Shown here: piece after piece, positions 11,062 through 23,314 of the stretch
Position numbering within the stretch: the stretch's first letter is position 1
How the letters are laid out: each line of letters opens with the position of its first letter
DNA from: Hydra vulgaris
Taxonomy: Eukaryota; Cnidaria; Hydrozoa; Anthoathecata; Hydridae
Assembly (NCBI RefSeq): GCF_038396675.1
Contig: NC_088920.1
Location: forward strand, 67,695,001 to 67,759,000
Direction: 5' to 3'
DNA: 64,000 bases
The notes under the pieces: generated by a model
Databases searched by the model: none
Told to the model about the DNA's origin: nothing
Seen by the model: the letters and a program-made list of their open reading frames with translations, nothing else
Translations under genes and position numbers: made by a program

Positions 11062-11117
11062 AAGCCATAATACAAAAAATCTATTAAAAAATTAATAGAT
11101 TTTTTGTATTATGGCTT
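11062..11117. repeat. Perfect 26 bp inverted repeat
   Basis: Two 26 bp arms (beginning aagccataatacaaaaaatc) flank a 4 nt A loop. It lies 10 bp outside the parvovirus-like right end. It could be a MITE-like palindrome or a rearranged junction. Confidence 0.8.
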
Positions 11118-12180
11118 CATTTCAGTTCAACTCCAGCATTTCAATAAAATTAAAAACTGGTAAAATTTTCAGGTCTCTAACTATTTCAGTTTTATGAACT
11201 TTGATTACAATCTATAATGAAAATATCATATTTTCAGTAACAATCGAGGCAAAAAGACTTGATTAACTACTTTATAAATTCTTTATTTCTGAATATAAAA
11301 AATAAAACATTGTCGGGCATTGGTCTAATTCCAACTTAAATTTTTAAATGGGTACGTACCACCTTAATTAAAAAGTAAGTATTTGCTATCATGAGCCCAA
11401 ATTACGCTAAATTATCAATCTGATCCATACAATTTTTCGCAGAAATCAGCCTTAAAGAATTGTAAAGTTGAAGTGTAGTCTAGGTGAGGTCAGTACACAT
11501 TCACTAGCTTTGTAAGAATCCTGAAATAACCACACAACCTGTATCAATATAGCGAATTAACACTTCAACGTACCGTTTGATAAAATTTGTTATGCAAACG
11601 TTAAATAGATGTTCTTATATACCATTTATCGGGTTTTGTTACAAATTTTACCAAAGTCAATATTTCCGAATTTTTATACTGTTCTCGGACTGTTAAATAT
11701 GCTTGCAACTAAATAAGAGATTTTGAATCAACAACAGTAATAACAGAAGCAACATGTTTGCTGTTAAATTATTAAGTTATCCGCATAATCCACCTTAAAG
11801 AAAGTTATATTTTCACTGGATGGTTCACTCTCATATAGCCTTGCTTAAAGAAGGAAAGCGATATGAAATTTGAAAAAAACATTCATTACGAAAAATAAAA
11901 ATCACATAAATTCACAGTAAAACATTAAACTACTGTAATAAATAGTTATATTAATCTATAATATTCAGAGGGTTACAAATGTCATCTTACAGTTAATTAT
12001 TTAATAAATTTTTTGTTTATCTATTTTTTCAGATTATTTTGGTGAAATTATTTACATATCAAAATTAACGCAACATGGAAAGAAAATTATTATATTTTAG
12101 ATAATTTTTTCGATAGACTTATATACAGATAAGATAAAGGTCTTGTTTAAAATATTAAAAAAGTCTTCATACGATATAAA
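11118..12180. other. No gene seen
   Basis: A/T-rich sequence without convincing reading frames on either strand, between the palindrome and the Tc1 relic. Nothing further could be supported. Confidence 0.5.
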
Positions 12181-12975
12181 AATCTTTCAGAAAAATAGAA
12201 AAAAAGGAACGTATCAGAAAACCAAATTTCGCCATACAGCCCCAAATCATGACATCGCCCCCGCCATGTTTGCCTATTGCTTCCATGTTTCGCTCCTCTA
12301 ACTCTGTATTTTGTCTTCCTCAAACAATGACACGTCCATCCGATCCAAACAAATTAAATTTCCTCTTAGCTAAAATTATAGTACCCTAGAAATCTTTAGG
12401 CATCGAAACATATTTTTAGCAAATTCTAAAGGTGCTTTTCGATTCTTCTTCGAAATGAAGGACTTCTTTTTCGCTACTCTTCCATGAAAATTTTGTTTCT
12501 TTATACATCGTCTCACTGTTTTCACGCTTACAGTTTGTCCTATAACAAATTCTATATCCTTAGTCAATTTAGAAGCGCTCAGCTTTAGCTGCATCTTGAT
12601 TTTTTGTATCAGCCAATTCTCAGTTCGATCCGAAAGAACTTATGGGCGGCCAGTTCTTAGTTTATTTTAAAGAGAAACCTATGTAGAAAATTTTTTTATG
12701 ATAGACTGAACCGTGGATTTTGGCATTCAAGTATTTCTTTTTGCTGTGACAGTGATTTCCCTTTTTAATAGTGAGTAACAATGAGATTCTTCATCACTTC
12801 TGGCACTTCTTCTCTAGTAATTTCATTTTTAAAATTACCAGTTTCTTATTGCACAAAATGTTGAATCAGGTTTAAAATTGACAATTTTATTTACGCTGAA
12901 AATAAAAACATTAAAAATATGAAGCTAATGTATACATAAACAACAGATAAGGGGGTCGCACTAAGACTTTTGTAA
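12180..12975 (-). pseudogene. Tc1/mariner transposase relic
   Basis: Leftward, a helix-turn-helix part (12594-12376, with SVKTVRRCIKK and FISKKNRKAPLEFAKNM) is followed in other frames by the catalytic-core signature. It has GGGDVMIWGCMA near 12230-12260 and GSDGRVIV near 12330. Stops and frame changes disable it. Near 12950-12975 the bases gggggtcgcactaagactt match the style of Tc1/mariner inverted ends, so this probably marks the 5' end. The opposite end was not found. Confidence 0.6.
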
Positions 12976-13303
12976 CATATCAAAACACTCATTTTTCATA
13001 TTTAGTTTTCGACGTAATTTTCTTTAGATTAAGTATTATTTCTTTTGTTATATATCCAATAAAGATAGGTTAAGCAATTTCAACAAGAATTTTTACAGAA
13101 ACACTTATTTGTTTTAAACAAAACATTAGTATAAAATTTTTACTGTACGAACACATTTGTTATCCTCTGTAGGTATGTGAAATTAAATAAATGTGACATG
13201 AAATTTCTAATGTATTCAAATACTAGCTTGTCAAATATTATTAGAAAGACCTAGAAAACAGTAATTTCACACAAAAGTTATAGTGTTACAAGTACCTAAT
13301 TTA

Positions 13304-13525
13304 GGCGCTATTTTACATCTCTAGGCATTATTTTTATTTTTGACATATATAGAGAATTTTATTTTATAGTATATGCAGAAATATATATAGAAATATATGT
13401 AGAGAATTTTATCCTGATTAAGAATCATATAAAAACACAGACCTGAAAACCAATAGAAAGTTCTCTAATTTGATGTTAAAGTGTCAAAAAAATATACCAA
13501 AAACGCTAATATTCGCCATCTTTTT
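13304..13525 (+). repeat. Left inverted end of the Merlin-type element
   Basis: Matches the reverse complement of 19790-19980 over about 200 bp with indels, including the blocks gacctgaaaaccaa and agtgtcaaaaaaa. An internal duplication of tatagagaattttat is present on this side only. Confidence 0.75.
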
Positions 13526-14049
13526 TGAAACACGACTAAGGTAATTAAGACGGTGTTGCGTTAAATCAGTAGCCCGTTAAATAAGTAGACAAAATGTAAT
13601 ATTTGCGCATGCGTTAGTATACGGATACTTATTTAACGCCAATAGGCGTTAAATAAGTAGCTCGTTAAAAAAGTAGACTAATTGAGCAATCAAGGCATAG
13701 TTCGTTTAGCCAAACTTTATGTCAAACTGAAACAAAAACGTTGTCGAGGTAAGTGTTACAATGTTATTGTGAAACCAATTTACGGTTTATATATAGCATT
13801 AACTTTAGTTACTAAAAACTGATTTTAAGAAATAGGGAACGATTAATTTTTCACAAAAAATACTTAAAAATGGCTTTTATTTTAAAATAACAGTTTTTTT
13901 GTTGAAACATTGGTAACGTTTTTTATATGCATAAGTTTTTTTTTCCTAAAAACAATATAATACTACGGTTAGGATTATTGCTGATGGGTGTTATTTTAAT
14001 GACATAACCTTCTTTGGGATGCTTTTTGCGAAGCGTGTTTATTTTGCAA

Positions 14050-14500
14050 TACTTTAGAAAAAGTGCTTGGTAGCAGAGTTGTTAACAATGCCAAAAGTTG
14101 CAAGGCCAAGGCTACATGTTACAAGGCCAAGACCAAGGCCAAAAGTTACACGGTCAAGGATAAGAGTTTCAAGGCCAAGGCCTACGCAAACATTTTCAAG
14201 ACCAAAGATTTGAATTTTTGCCTAACGTTAAGGTCAAATATTAACAAAACTGTAGGTAAAATTGCTGTGACAATAAACCACATGTTGTAAAAATAAACCA
14301 AAGTTATGCGCAAAATTCTACGAAGTCAATAAGGAAACATACTTGTAAATATTTATGAAAGCCGAAAACAAAAATACATAAAAATAAAGGATGAAAACCT
14401 TTAATTCTTTAATGTTATGTATTTTTTGAAGGCCTAGGCCAAAACATTCAAGGCCAAGGCCAAAATTTTCAAGGCCAAGAGCAAAAAATCAATAACATTT
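14050..14500 (+). repeat. Degenerate tandem repeat of aaggccaag units
   Basis: Short units aaggccaag(g/a)cc recur near 14100-14190 and again 14430-14490, separated by unrelated sequence. A shadow frame here is Lys/Ala-rich only because of the repeat. Inside the Ginger element. Confidence 0.6.
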
Positions 14501-15171
14501 TTTAGCTGGTAGAAAATGCTCAATGAAATAGTTACCTTCATCGCAGTATTTTATCTTGAATAATAAGTTCATGAATAATTGGAAAAATTAGCAGACGAAT
14601 AAAATCCAATAATTTTCTAAAACCTTTAATAAACTTCCATAACGCTTAATTCCAATAAAAAAAACATATGGGTAACATTCAAGACAAATTTATGCGGAAG
14701 AAAGATTCATAAACTAATACGATAACATAATAAAGTTATAAAAATTTATCAGGTAAAAATGAATTTACATTTACTTTGTTTTTAAATCTGTTCATTTACG
14801 TTTACCTCTCCTAGATTGGAAGTTACTTGTCTTTGCAGTCAAACATCAGAGATTGAGATTACCTAAAATGTACTCTTTTACCGCCTTTAACTAAGGAGTT
14901 TAGCTTGTCATTCCTAAAAAAAGGTACAATTATTTACTAGAAAATAATAATATAGTATGCATTTATTACAGTTTTTGAAACTTGTAAATTAAATATGCAA
15001 ATATTTTATTAAAACATTTATTTAAAAATCTTTGTATTTAAAATAAAGAATAATAATAAAAAGATAATACTAAGTTAGTTAAAAATACACTTGTAACCTG
15101 AAATGGATTCAACAACCTCAAGTGTCTAAATATTACACAAATTAATATTACAAATCTAAATGAAAATAATT

Positions 15172-15232
15172 AAAAACCTTTTACTATAAAGTCAGAAATC
15201 AGGTAATTTCTGATTTAGAAGTAAAAGGTTTT
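15172..15232. repeat. Imperfect inverted repeat
   Basis: Arms aaaaaccttttac and gtaaaaggttttt enclose a second pair tcagaaat/atttctga. A hairpin could form. It lies in the 3' flank of the Ginger gene. Confidence 0.6.
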
Positions 15233-15840
15233 TGATTAAATATTTAAAGTAACTATTCTTTAATTAAGTATAGTTACTTTAGAATGAAAAAACAAATTGC
15301 AAATATACAAAATTTCTTTAATATATTCAGTTTAAAAACTCTATATATAACTCTAATATAAAATTGAACAAACTCTAGTCTAACAATAGTAAAGTCTAAT
15401 CTAAAACTAAATTAATAACAAGCTAAAGTACTGACTCAACTAATACTAGACTTAAAATATTATCCTTTTTTTTTATAGAAAAGGAAACTGATTTTTTAGA
15501 TTGAATTAAAATATTTTAATACAGTAAATATCTTCCCAAACCACAAACTTTAGAAATTAATGATCCACAAAAAAATTTAAAACTAATAATTTTTTATTAT
15601 CATTTTTTTTTATTATTTTTATACAGGGTTTCTGAAATAAGTTCTTTAAACATAAAAAATAACTGAAAACTTGATGTTTCATCACATGCTGTCATTACAT
15701 ATTGTAAATAAACATTCAAATATATTGTACTAGCTCATAATTTAAACATTTTCTTGATGTGAAGACACAAAACAGAAACACTATTTCAATGCACAAGGGC
15801 AGAGACCATCACATTGAAATGATATTGAGCAGGTTTTTGT

Positions 15841-15890
15841 ACCATTAGATAAAATGGAAGGAATTATTTCCTTCCATTTTATCTAATGGT
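15841..15890. repeat. 50 bp near-perfect palindrome at the protease stop
   Basis: Arms starting accattagataaaatggaag are mirrored after a few A/T bases. The leftward protease frame ends inside it, so the palindrome may have replaced or extended the original C-terminus. Possible terminator-like hairpin or small inversion duplication. Confidence 0.75.
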
Positions 15891-16966
15891 AATTTTATCT
15901 CCAGTTTCCTATTCTCAACACACTTCAAAAAATGAGATCTCTTAATGTTTCTTTCCCAAATAATTACACTTGGATCAATTCCATGACATAAAGCTGTAGC
16001 TTTAGCAATAGCATGAAGCCCGCAATCATTTCCGTTGTCTTGATTCTGGCATCTCATGACTTCTAAATTTATGAATTCAATACCCTCATTTATCAATATT
16101 GATCGTGCAACTCTGTGTACTAGTAATGGAACAGTATTTTTATTAAAACCAGTAAAAAGGGAATCATAATATTGAACAGAATTTGAACCATTATCAGATG
16201 TTACATTACTTATTAATACCCAATGTGAATTTCTCACATTAAATATCTGAACAAACTTTCCAGAAACAAAACCACCAAAGTTATTTGAATTAAAAATACA
16301 AGAACTTTGAAACCCACCTACTTTAGGAAACTGATGCGAAAGAAAACTTTTTGCAATATCAATGAAAGTATCATCTAGCCAACCTAATGGATTATTTAAA
16401 ATATCTATGCATTGTTTGATCGACTGTGCTGATAATGCTGAATAAAAATTGTTATCTAGCGAAATTGCAGGATAAATCAATCTTCTATGTTTTAAAATGC
16501 TTTTATCGTCAGATAGAGATGATGTAGAGATTTCCATTTTAATAAATTTATAATTTTTATCTTTGTCATAACATTTCAATTCTGACATGTGCCTCTTTTT
16601 AGAATTCCTTTTTTTTAAATCTTCTTTTTTATATGATTGGTTTGTCATTTTTAAACAATAATCATGTTCTTTTAAAAGCAATTCTGCCGACAATACTTGC
16701 TTATCAACTATATAAGGCTTCATGTTGGATAAAGAAACAGTTTTTTTCCAAACTTTACCATTGAAAGTTAAAGTAGCACCAGTTTGTTTTAACTCTGAAG
16801 TAATTCCAGGTCCCAACCAATCATGTTCCATCCGACTTCCTTTACGAGCAATTTTTCTGTAATTTCTAACTAAAACTTGATCGCCTGTTTTAAATGTAAA
16901 TGATTTCCATCCTTTAAGTTGTTTTGAGGCATAATACTTTTTTTCATTTTTGTTTGAGCATGACAA
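15845..16966 (-). CDS. Ginger C-terminal part: GPY/F-like tail plus Ulp1-like protease
   Basis: This 373-residue frame begins within the integrase C-terminal region (VLVRNYRK, EHDWLGPGI, a GPY/F-like domain, residues about 30-90). After a Lys-rich linker it has a Ulp1/C48-type cysteine protease. The triad style is clear: NSHWVLI (His), QYYDSLF (Asp) and RCQNQDNGNDCG (Gln helix and Cys). It overlaps the integrase frame by about 97 bases in another phase, so in the intact element both were probably one spliced polyprotein. The last residues are read from a 50 bp palindrome. The role of the protease in Ginger elements is not known. Confidence 0.65.
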   Translation of the reverse strand: MSCSNKNEKKYYASKQLKGWKSFTFKTGDQVLVRNYRKIARKGSRMEHDWLGPGITSELKQTGATLTFNGKVWKKTVSLSNMKPYIVDKQVLSAELLLKEHDYCLKMTNQSYKKEDLKKRNSKKRHMSELKCYDKDKNYKFIKMEISTSSLSDDKSILKHRRLIYPAISLDNNFYSALSAQSIKQCIDILNNPLGWLDDTFIDIAKSFLSHQFPKVGGFQSSCIFNSNNFGGFVSGKFVQIFNVRNSHWVLISNVTSDNGSNSVQYYDSLFTGFNKNTVPLLVHRVARSILINEGIEFINLEVMRCQNQDNGNDCGLHAIAKATALCHGIDPSVIIWERNIKRSHFLKCVENRKLEIKLPLDKMEGNNSFHFI

Positions 16967-18243
16967 ATATTGTTATTTACTTCTGTTATAACTTTATTAT
17001 ATGAACCCAATTTTTCTTGAATTTGCTCATCAAATGCATTATTTTCAAATATGTTATTGTCATTAGTACCAGAATCAATATTATTCAGTGATAAAGTGGA
17101 GAACAATATTATAAAAAATGGTGTAAATTTAGTTGACTTTTGCACACATGTGCGCAGACCAAATAAAACAGCTTCTAACAACTCATCCCAATTGTCCTGG
17201 GTATCATTAGATAATTTAGAGAGAGATTTCTTAATTGTCTGATTAGTTCTTTCGTCTTGTCCGTTGGTTTGAGGGTGGTAGGCAGAGGTTATCAAGTGTT
17301 TGATTTGAAATGAAGAGAATAAATGTTCATTTTAACTATTTACAAACTCCCTGCCTTGATCCGAAAGAATTTTCTATGGAGGACCAAACCGATAGAACAA
17401 AGTAGAAAGGCACTTAGAAGCATAAAATGCCGACTTTTCAGGAATAGGAAAAGCTTCAATATATTTGCTCCAAAGATCAGTTATTGTTAAAATATATTTG
17501 TTTCCAAGCTTTGTAATTGGAAGAGGTCCAATTAGGTCTATGCCTTAAAAGTCCATTAACCTTGATAGGTTTTAATTCAGGAGCGACAGTTCTTATTTTC
17601 TCCATTCTTTGACACTTGTCACATTCTTTAACCCATTTGGTAATGTCATTAACCATTCCTAATTATTCAACAAAAACAAAAGTTTGACATGAACCAAAAT
17701 ATAACTAAATTTAAACACTAGAGTTGTGCTACTATATATTATTATGATGATATTAACCAATAACTCACAAAAAAATTTAATTTGCCCAGCATTTTAGTTC
17801 AAGAAATGCACAACACTTAAAAGAATTTAAAAACCTCATAGAAATTAAAAAAGTACTATTATAAAAACACATTAATACTACCTAGCCAGTAGAAAGAACC
17901 TTTTAATTTTGCTCTTGTGTTGTTAAGGCCAACATGAGCCCCATGATTAGAATCATGGACATCTTTAAAGGCTAACTTGCAGGTTTTTTGACGCTGTTAC
18001 ATAGTACAACTTACCATCTGAAGTATATAATAAGTTAGTGATTATTCAATAAAAATAATTAATCTTTATTAAAAATAACTATTACTTATTCAACAATTTA
18101 TTATATAACGATTACATACCGCATAGTTTGAACTTTTTGCACATTTTAAAAATGATTTACGCTGTGATTTAGAGCAATTTATTGCTTTTTCAGAAAGATA
18201 AAGCTTTACATCTTCAACAGAATAACTATGAGCTGACATTTTA
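16870..18243 (-). pseudogene. Ginger integrase (broken, with introns)
   Basis: The gene reads leftward from MSAHSYSVEDVKLYL near 18240. An HHCC-type zinc module follows: HDSNHGAHVG near 17955, and CDKCQRMEK near 17610 after an intron-like gap (about 17660-17880). The catalytic core shows GIDLIGPLPITKLGN near 17550, TDLWSKY, ILSDQGREFVN near 17370 and ITSAYHPQTNGQ near 17290. These match the D, D and downstream region of retroviral-type integrases. An in-frame stop precedes the second Asp motif, another follows it, and the last part lies in the frame 17295-16870. It would have catalysed cut-and-paste insertion of the element. Confidence 0.65.
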
Positions 18244-18679
18244 TAATAAATTTTAAATGAATTAAATTGTTAAGTATGATCAAAAATGAAATCCAAATAA
18301 TTTTAAATCTTTACCTAACGGAACGAGGTTACTTATTTAACGATAAATGTAACTTACCTAACGGACACTTAACAGCATATCTGCGCACGCGAAAAAGCAT
18401 GCGCAAAACTGTTTGTCTAGTTATTTAACGGGCTATTTATTTAACGCAACCGCGGTAATCATAATAAATTATTCATTAAAAAACTTGATAGCCCAGTTTT
18501 CATTTCGCTAGAACATTTTATGGAGAAATTTGTTGCGTATTTTCTTTTTATAATAGTATTTTTTTTTTCTTGTAAAAACTTCGAATTTCAATAAGTCTTT
18601 TTTTTATTTTCAGATTATATAAATATTTTTTTAAATATATTAAAGATTTTCGATAGACAAATGTTACTATACACAGAAA

Positions 18680-19622
18680 TAATAATCAAACGGGACATTC
18701 ATCTACAACTTGGTTCCAAAAGTGAAAATAAGAGAGTTCTTTGAAATGTTGCACCCACTTAAAATCCGACAAACAATCGGGAATCATTTCTCGATTTGTG
18801 GGCCCAAACATAGCTTTAAATTTGGCTTTGCTTCTTATTGCCTCAACTCTGTTTGTTGTAACATTTGTTGCGGGATCAATAAAATGTAAAGTTTGGTTTA
18901 CTGTACCATGTTGTAAACTTTGCGTTGCTAAACCTCGGTATGCTGCCCACATATCGCTCCATATTTCAGTTCCAGGACAAAACGATTGTATGATGTTGGG
19001 TAATCATGTTGCTGCATCGCGGCGCGCTACAGGAATGAGTGACCCTTCTATAGGCGCTTTATCGTACGCACAAAAAAATCCATTGATCTTCTACATTTCT
19101 ACCTCGGTCGTATTTTCTTCTTGAATAAAGTCGTTCATCTATTTCCACTGCTGCACCTGGCCCTCCCAATTGCACACGGTTGTTAAAGAAATAAGTAACG
19201 GCAATTTCTCTACAAAATTGATTCCAATCAACTACAGTTTTATTTCTACCGATTTTAAATCCTTTTGATTGTCTTCTACTGAAAGGTCACGACTTTTTCC
19301 GGCGCTACGAGTCCAAATATAGGTAACACCTATTATTTGCCAAAGTTTCAGTTGAGATCTTTCAAATAAACTACCAACACGAATACTTATTTTCTTTTTG
19401 CTTTGTGTTTGCATGCATTTCCAAATCTTTCCATCGACATTATGACTATTTTGTTTGTTGCACTGGATGTTACATTGAGGACAGATAATACTGTTAGCAA
19501 ATAAACCAAACTCCCTGCACCACCGGATGCACTCATTATTATTGTTTTAAACCTGCGACCAATATCCAGCAAATTTAGGCTATTAAACTCAATAATCGTC
19601 GGTCGTCTAGCATTCGCCATTT
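18680..19622 (-). pseudogene. IS1595/ISXO2-like (Merlin) transposase relic
   Basis: Leftward pieces in several frames form one transposase. The N-terminal part starts MANARRPTIIEFNSLNL at 19620. A middle part near 19210-19120 has VQLGGPGAAVEIDE (the first acidic catalytic segment). A C-terminal frame at 18952-18686 has MWAAYRGLATQ, TLHFIDPATNVTTNRVEA and LSDFKWVQHF, matching the family's end, with the last acidic residue in NRVEA. Frameshifts near 19400, 19250 and 18960 disable it. Inverted ends on both sides suit a Merlin superfamily element. Confidence 0.65.
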
Positions 19623-19789
19623 TAATTTTATAACAAAAACAGTTCTTACAGAGAGAGTCTTTTGTAATTACATTTTGTTTTTTTGCAAATTTTTTGCATC
19701 AGAATTTTCATGAATACTTTCGGAATTTTCATGAGTATTTTAGTTACTTTTAAACTACAGAAACCAGGCGGCGTAATTAAATAGTGAAA

Positions 19790-19980
19790 TTTTAAAGTGT
19801 TATTAAAAAAGTTGGCAAATATAAGCGCTTTTGATAATTTTTTTTTGACACTTCAATATCGAATTATAGAACTTTTCTTTGGTTTTCAGGTCTATATTTT
19901 TATACGTTTCTTAATCAGGATAAAATTCTCTATCGTAATCAAAAATAAAAATAGAAGGGTAGAGATGTAAATTAGCGCCC
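19790..19980 (-). repeat. Right inverted end of the Merlin-type element
   Basis: Inverted counterpart of 13304-13525, ending in tagcgccc. It directly follows the start region of the leftward transposase relic. Confidence 0.75.
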
Positions 19981-20870
19981 AAATTTTCTATTTATGTATT
20001 TGTTGAGGCAACCGTGACTAAGTTTTAGGGGTAGTGGCAAACATTACTTTTCCTATTAATAGCTATATTTATAACAAAACACAAACTTTATCAACGAAAA
20101 ACAAACTATAAATATATATAAAAACTTATACACAAAAAGACTATAGACAAATATAAACTTGCAAAAAAACTATATGCATACTACTATACATGCACGAACT
20201 AATAGTTGATGTAAATACACCTCTATGTGTTTCTTCGTACACATACTAGCAAGTGTGTGTACAGGTTTACAGATAGGTCGTTAACAAATGTTTAACTTTT
20301 TTGCCATTCTATTTGCCACCTCTTCTGCCATTCTTTTCGCCATCAGAAGACTAAAATTTAAATTTAAGCAAGTCTTTGTCTTCATTCTGGCATTCTTCCA
20401 TTCAATGAATCCGTTTTGATTTAGGCATAGGATGGTTTCGGCGCCAAACCATAAAATCATTCCTTGACTAGACTAAATTTTATATAAAACATATCTTAAT
20501 AACATAATCAAAAAACAAAAATGAATAAAAAATTGAGACAAAAACTTACTATGGAGGTCTTCACCAAAAATGTTGGCACCAGATGGCACTGGTAAAGAAT
20601 ATATCAATGATAAAGGTATAATCCGAAGAATTATAGTAACTTTAGTAAAATTGCACAAATCGTATATTAACCTGTCTATAAACGTTTTATAAAAATAATT
20701 AACATAAATAATAAAACAGCACAACTTATTTGTTCTGCAGCAGGTAAATTAAAAAAGAGTTTTTGCTTTCTTAACAAATTATTATTTTAATCAACTCAAT
20801 AAGACAATACAAACTTTACCAAGTTTTTCTTTTTTTTTAAAGTCAAGCGAACGCTATTTATATGACACCT
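19981..20870. other. No gene seen
   Basis: A/T-rich sequence with tata-rich simple stretches near 20100-20200. Reading frames here are short and do not resemble proteins. Confidence 0.5.
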
Positions 20871-21650
20871 TCTTGTAATGTAGTATCAAATCTTATAGTA
20901 AGATAATTGTTTTTGATAACCCATTCTGGTAATTGCAGTTCTGATATAATGACTAGTTTACGAGTCATTTGTTCAACAGTACTGCGATTAGGAATATCAG
21001 TAAAAATAGCACCTAATATATTGCCCTTTTTTCTATATTAGTAATGGAATTTTACCAGTTAAGACATTTTATAACAGCATGTCAATTATTTTCATATGTA
21101 TTTTATATGTCATTTTATATGTATTTTAAATATCTGAAATTTTCATATATGTAATCTCATTCTCCTTCTTCAGAAACGTAATTTTTCAAGCAAAAAATTG
21201 TTATTATTTGCCTTAATATCAGCATTAGATTTGAGTTTAATTTTCCTGAGCATTTGTTTTTCATTTATCTTTAATACCTCTTTTTTTGAAGTCTACGAAT
21301 ACGCTCACTGATAATTTTATTTTAATTTTTTTTTTCAGGCCTCTTATTTTATGTCATTAAAGCTTTGATAAATTCTTCTTTTCGTTTAACGATTTTTTAA
21401 CTAATGCGTTTGTGCATTGGTTTTTTCTGGAAGCTAACGAGAAGGCAAGTATGATAAAAGAAATTTTAGATTTTTTTTCTAATTCAATTTTTCTCTAGAA
21501 AAATGTTTGTTTAATGCCTTCTTGCCATAAACTACAGATGTCAAACGTTCAATAGTTAATGAAGCCAAATCACTCATATTGTCAGAAGATGAGATTACTG
21601 AAGAATATGCAAAAGTAATATCTGAACTACTTTGAACAGTTTATAATAAA
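20870..21650 (-). pseudogene. Relic of an unidentified repeat-associated gene, copy 1
   Basis: Leftward translation near 21035-20875 gives FTDIPNRSTVEQMTRKL followed by a stretch with RFDTTLQEGVI. A second relic at 23530-25420 has the matching order (FSDIPHHNSVDKWLQS, then LLLGFDA), so both derive from one family. The family is familiar as a repeated uncharacterised protein in cnidarian and fish genomes, but I cannot name it. Heavily broken. Confidence 0.35.
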
Positions 21651-23040
21651 TGTGCACTTGAAGACAAGGAATAAACATTATTAAAGGCCACATTACATAA
21701 TTCAATAAACTTTTGAAGTCTACAAACCTTAAAAAGTTTTTTGCCTTAGTAAATGATCTCTTTACAAGATGCATTAGCTAAGTTATGTATAGATATTCTA
21801 AATATGAGACTATAATTAGGTACGTGAATCAAACTTTCAAATTGTTTGAATACTATAACGTTGTATATCATTAGAAAAAAGATTATTCCAGTATTTTAAA
21901 AGTGAAAAAATTATTAAAATCGAACAACTGGTTCAAAAGTTATGACGGTTTAAGTACCCATTTTCTATATATGGATTTGTTGAAGAAACTGTGGTCAAAA
22001 TAATGTTTTTCTTCGCTTAAATCTTTATAACTTTGCCAATTCTTATCGAAATACTAATATCTAATAGATTTAAGAGTGGGCTACATTTTTATGTTAATCT
22101 CTAACCACCGGGCGTATCTGATGGACAATGGGGTTACCAAACCACTACCTTGCCCGTTTAAAACTGAACACTTTCTAGAAAAAAAGTTTTTTTAAAGACA
22201 TAAGCAATATAAATAAACAAAAATGTTGTTTTAAATTTATAGTAAACCACCAAAATATACGAGAGATGTATGTTAGCAAAAGAGGTGGGTGTGGTGGCAA
22301 TGGTTTGATACACCCTAGGATCAAAAACGAGTTGATTTTGTAAATATTTATCTCTTTATTAAAATGAGTAAAATTAGTAATATAAAATTATATTATACAA
22401 GCTTACGTATACAAGTGGTGTTTCTATTACGGAAGGGGCGTTTGCCCACCACCACCACCCCCCCTACCCAACATAAAAAATTATTAGTTTCAAAATTTGA
22501 ACAAGAAAATTTTAAAAATAAATTATGAAATTAGAAATAAATTAAAAAATAAATTTATACCAGACAACCACCAAATATCGGAGATGAAGGTATATAGCTT
22601 TTATATAACTAACTATAACTTTTACCGACTCGTAGTAGATATGTTGATGATGTTTTAGAACTATGATATTAAAAAAAGATTCAATTCTTGAAATATCTGA
22701 TTGGATATTTAAAGTACAACAACAACGAAGTAAAAAACATATTCCACTAGATTAAAATATACATTAGTGGTGCATCCATGGTCATACGAGAGTGGAGTAT
22801 AAGGAAGGGCGTATCCAAATATGTCTTTTCATATTTCTAACCAAAAATATTTATTTAATCGGATATATATGACTAAAAATATGATACAAATGCTATTGGA
22901 CTATAAGTCAATTGGTTGTAAAAAACATGTCATCTTTCTAACCAAGTATAGCAAAAACCTATAATAAAGTCTTTCATGTGATTATTACATTAACAGAAGT
23001 AAGACCACACACTTCCTAGCCATTTTGTTTAGTTAACAAA
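21650..23040. other. No gene seen
   Basis: Non-coding repeat-like sequence. It contains a G-rich stretch gaggtgggtgtggtggcaat near 22281 and a C-rich stretch near 22440-22470. No frame is convincing. Confidence 0.45.
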
Positions 23041-23158
23041 CAAATTTAGCCTTTTAACGAGCTAACGAGTCAGTAGCCTTTTAACGAGTAATTTTAGCCT
23101 TTTAACGAGTCATTTAGCCTTTTAACGAGCCATTAGCCTTTTAACGAGCTAGCCATTT
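23040..23158 (+). repeat. Short tandem repeat, agccttttaacgag units
   Basis: About five or six copies of agccttttaacgag with short variable spacers (for example agtaattt, tcattt, ccatt) lie in a row. Non-coding. Confidence 0.75.
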
Positions 23159-23314
23159 TGTTTGATTAGCAAAAAAAAGAAAATAATAATGTATAATTAT
23201 TTTAAAGATAATGTAATATATTTTTGTCTTGGCTTTTAGTTAATGATTAAAATGATTATTTCCAGAAATGATCAAACCATGTTTATGACCAGAAATGTTG
23301 TATAATTTATATAA

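Larger units (their letters stand above)
13553..18453 (-). mobile_element. Ginger-type DNA transposon (integrase plus Ulp1 protease)
   Basis: Near-identical inverted ends begin (T)GTTGCGTTAAAT at 13553 and its complement at about 18453. They continue with agcccgttaaataa, a gtagac/ctagac segment and TTGCGCATG. Related subterminal copies of gcgttaaataagtag recur near 13645. The flanks contain CGGT on both sides, a possible 4 bp target duplication. The leftward gene inside combines a retroviral-type integrase with a C-terminal Ulp1-like cysteine protease, as described for Ginger1 elements. Stops in the integrase indicate a dead copy. Confidence 0.7.
13304..19980 (-). mobile_element. Merlin/IS1595-type transposon hosting a nested Ginger element
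   Basis: Positions 13304-13525 and 19790-19980 are inverted repeats (outer bases GGCGCTA..TTTACATCTCTA), about 200 bp long and moderately diverged. The shared inner block reads gagaattttatcctgatta on one side and its complement on the other. Between them lies a leftward IS1595/ISXO2-like transposase relic (18680-19620). The interior is interrupted by a second element at about 13553-18453. The host element is therefore older than the Ginger insertion. No clear 8-9 bp target duplication was seen. Confidence 0.7.

Noticed and set aside
14063..14290. Lys/Ala-rich frame
   Set aside because: It only reads the aaggccaag tandem repeat.
18741..19124. 127-residue plus-strand frame
   Set aside because: Antisense shadow of the IS1595-like transposase relic.
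20473..20724. 83-residue leftward hydrophobic frame
   Set aside because: No conserved pattern; explained by base composition.
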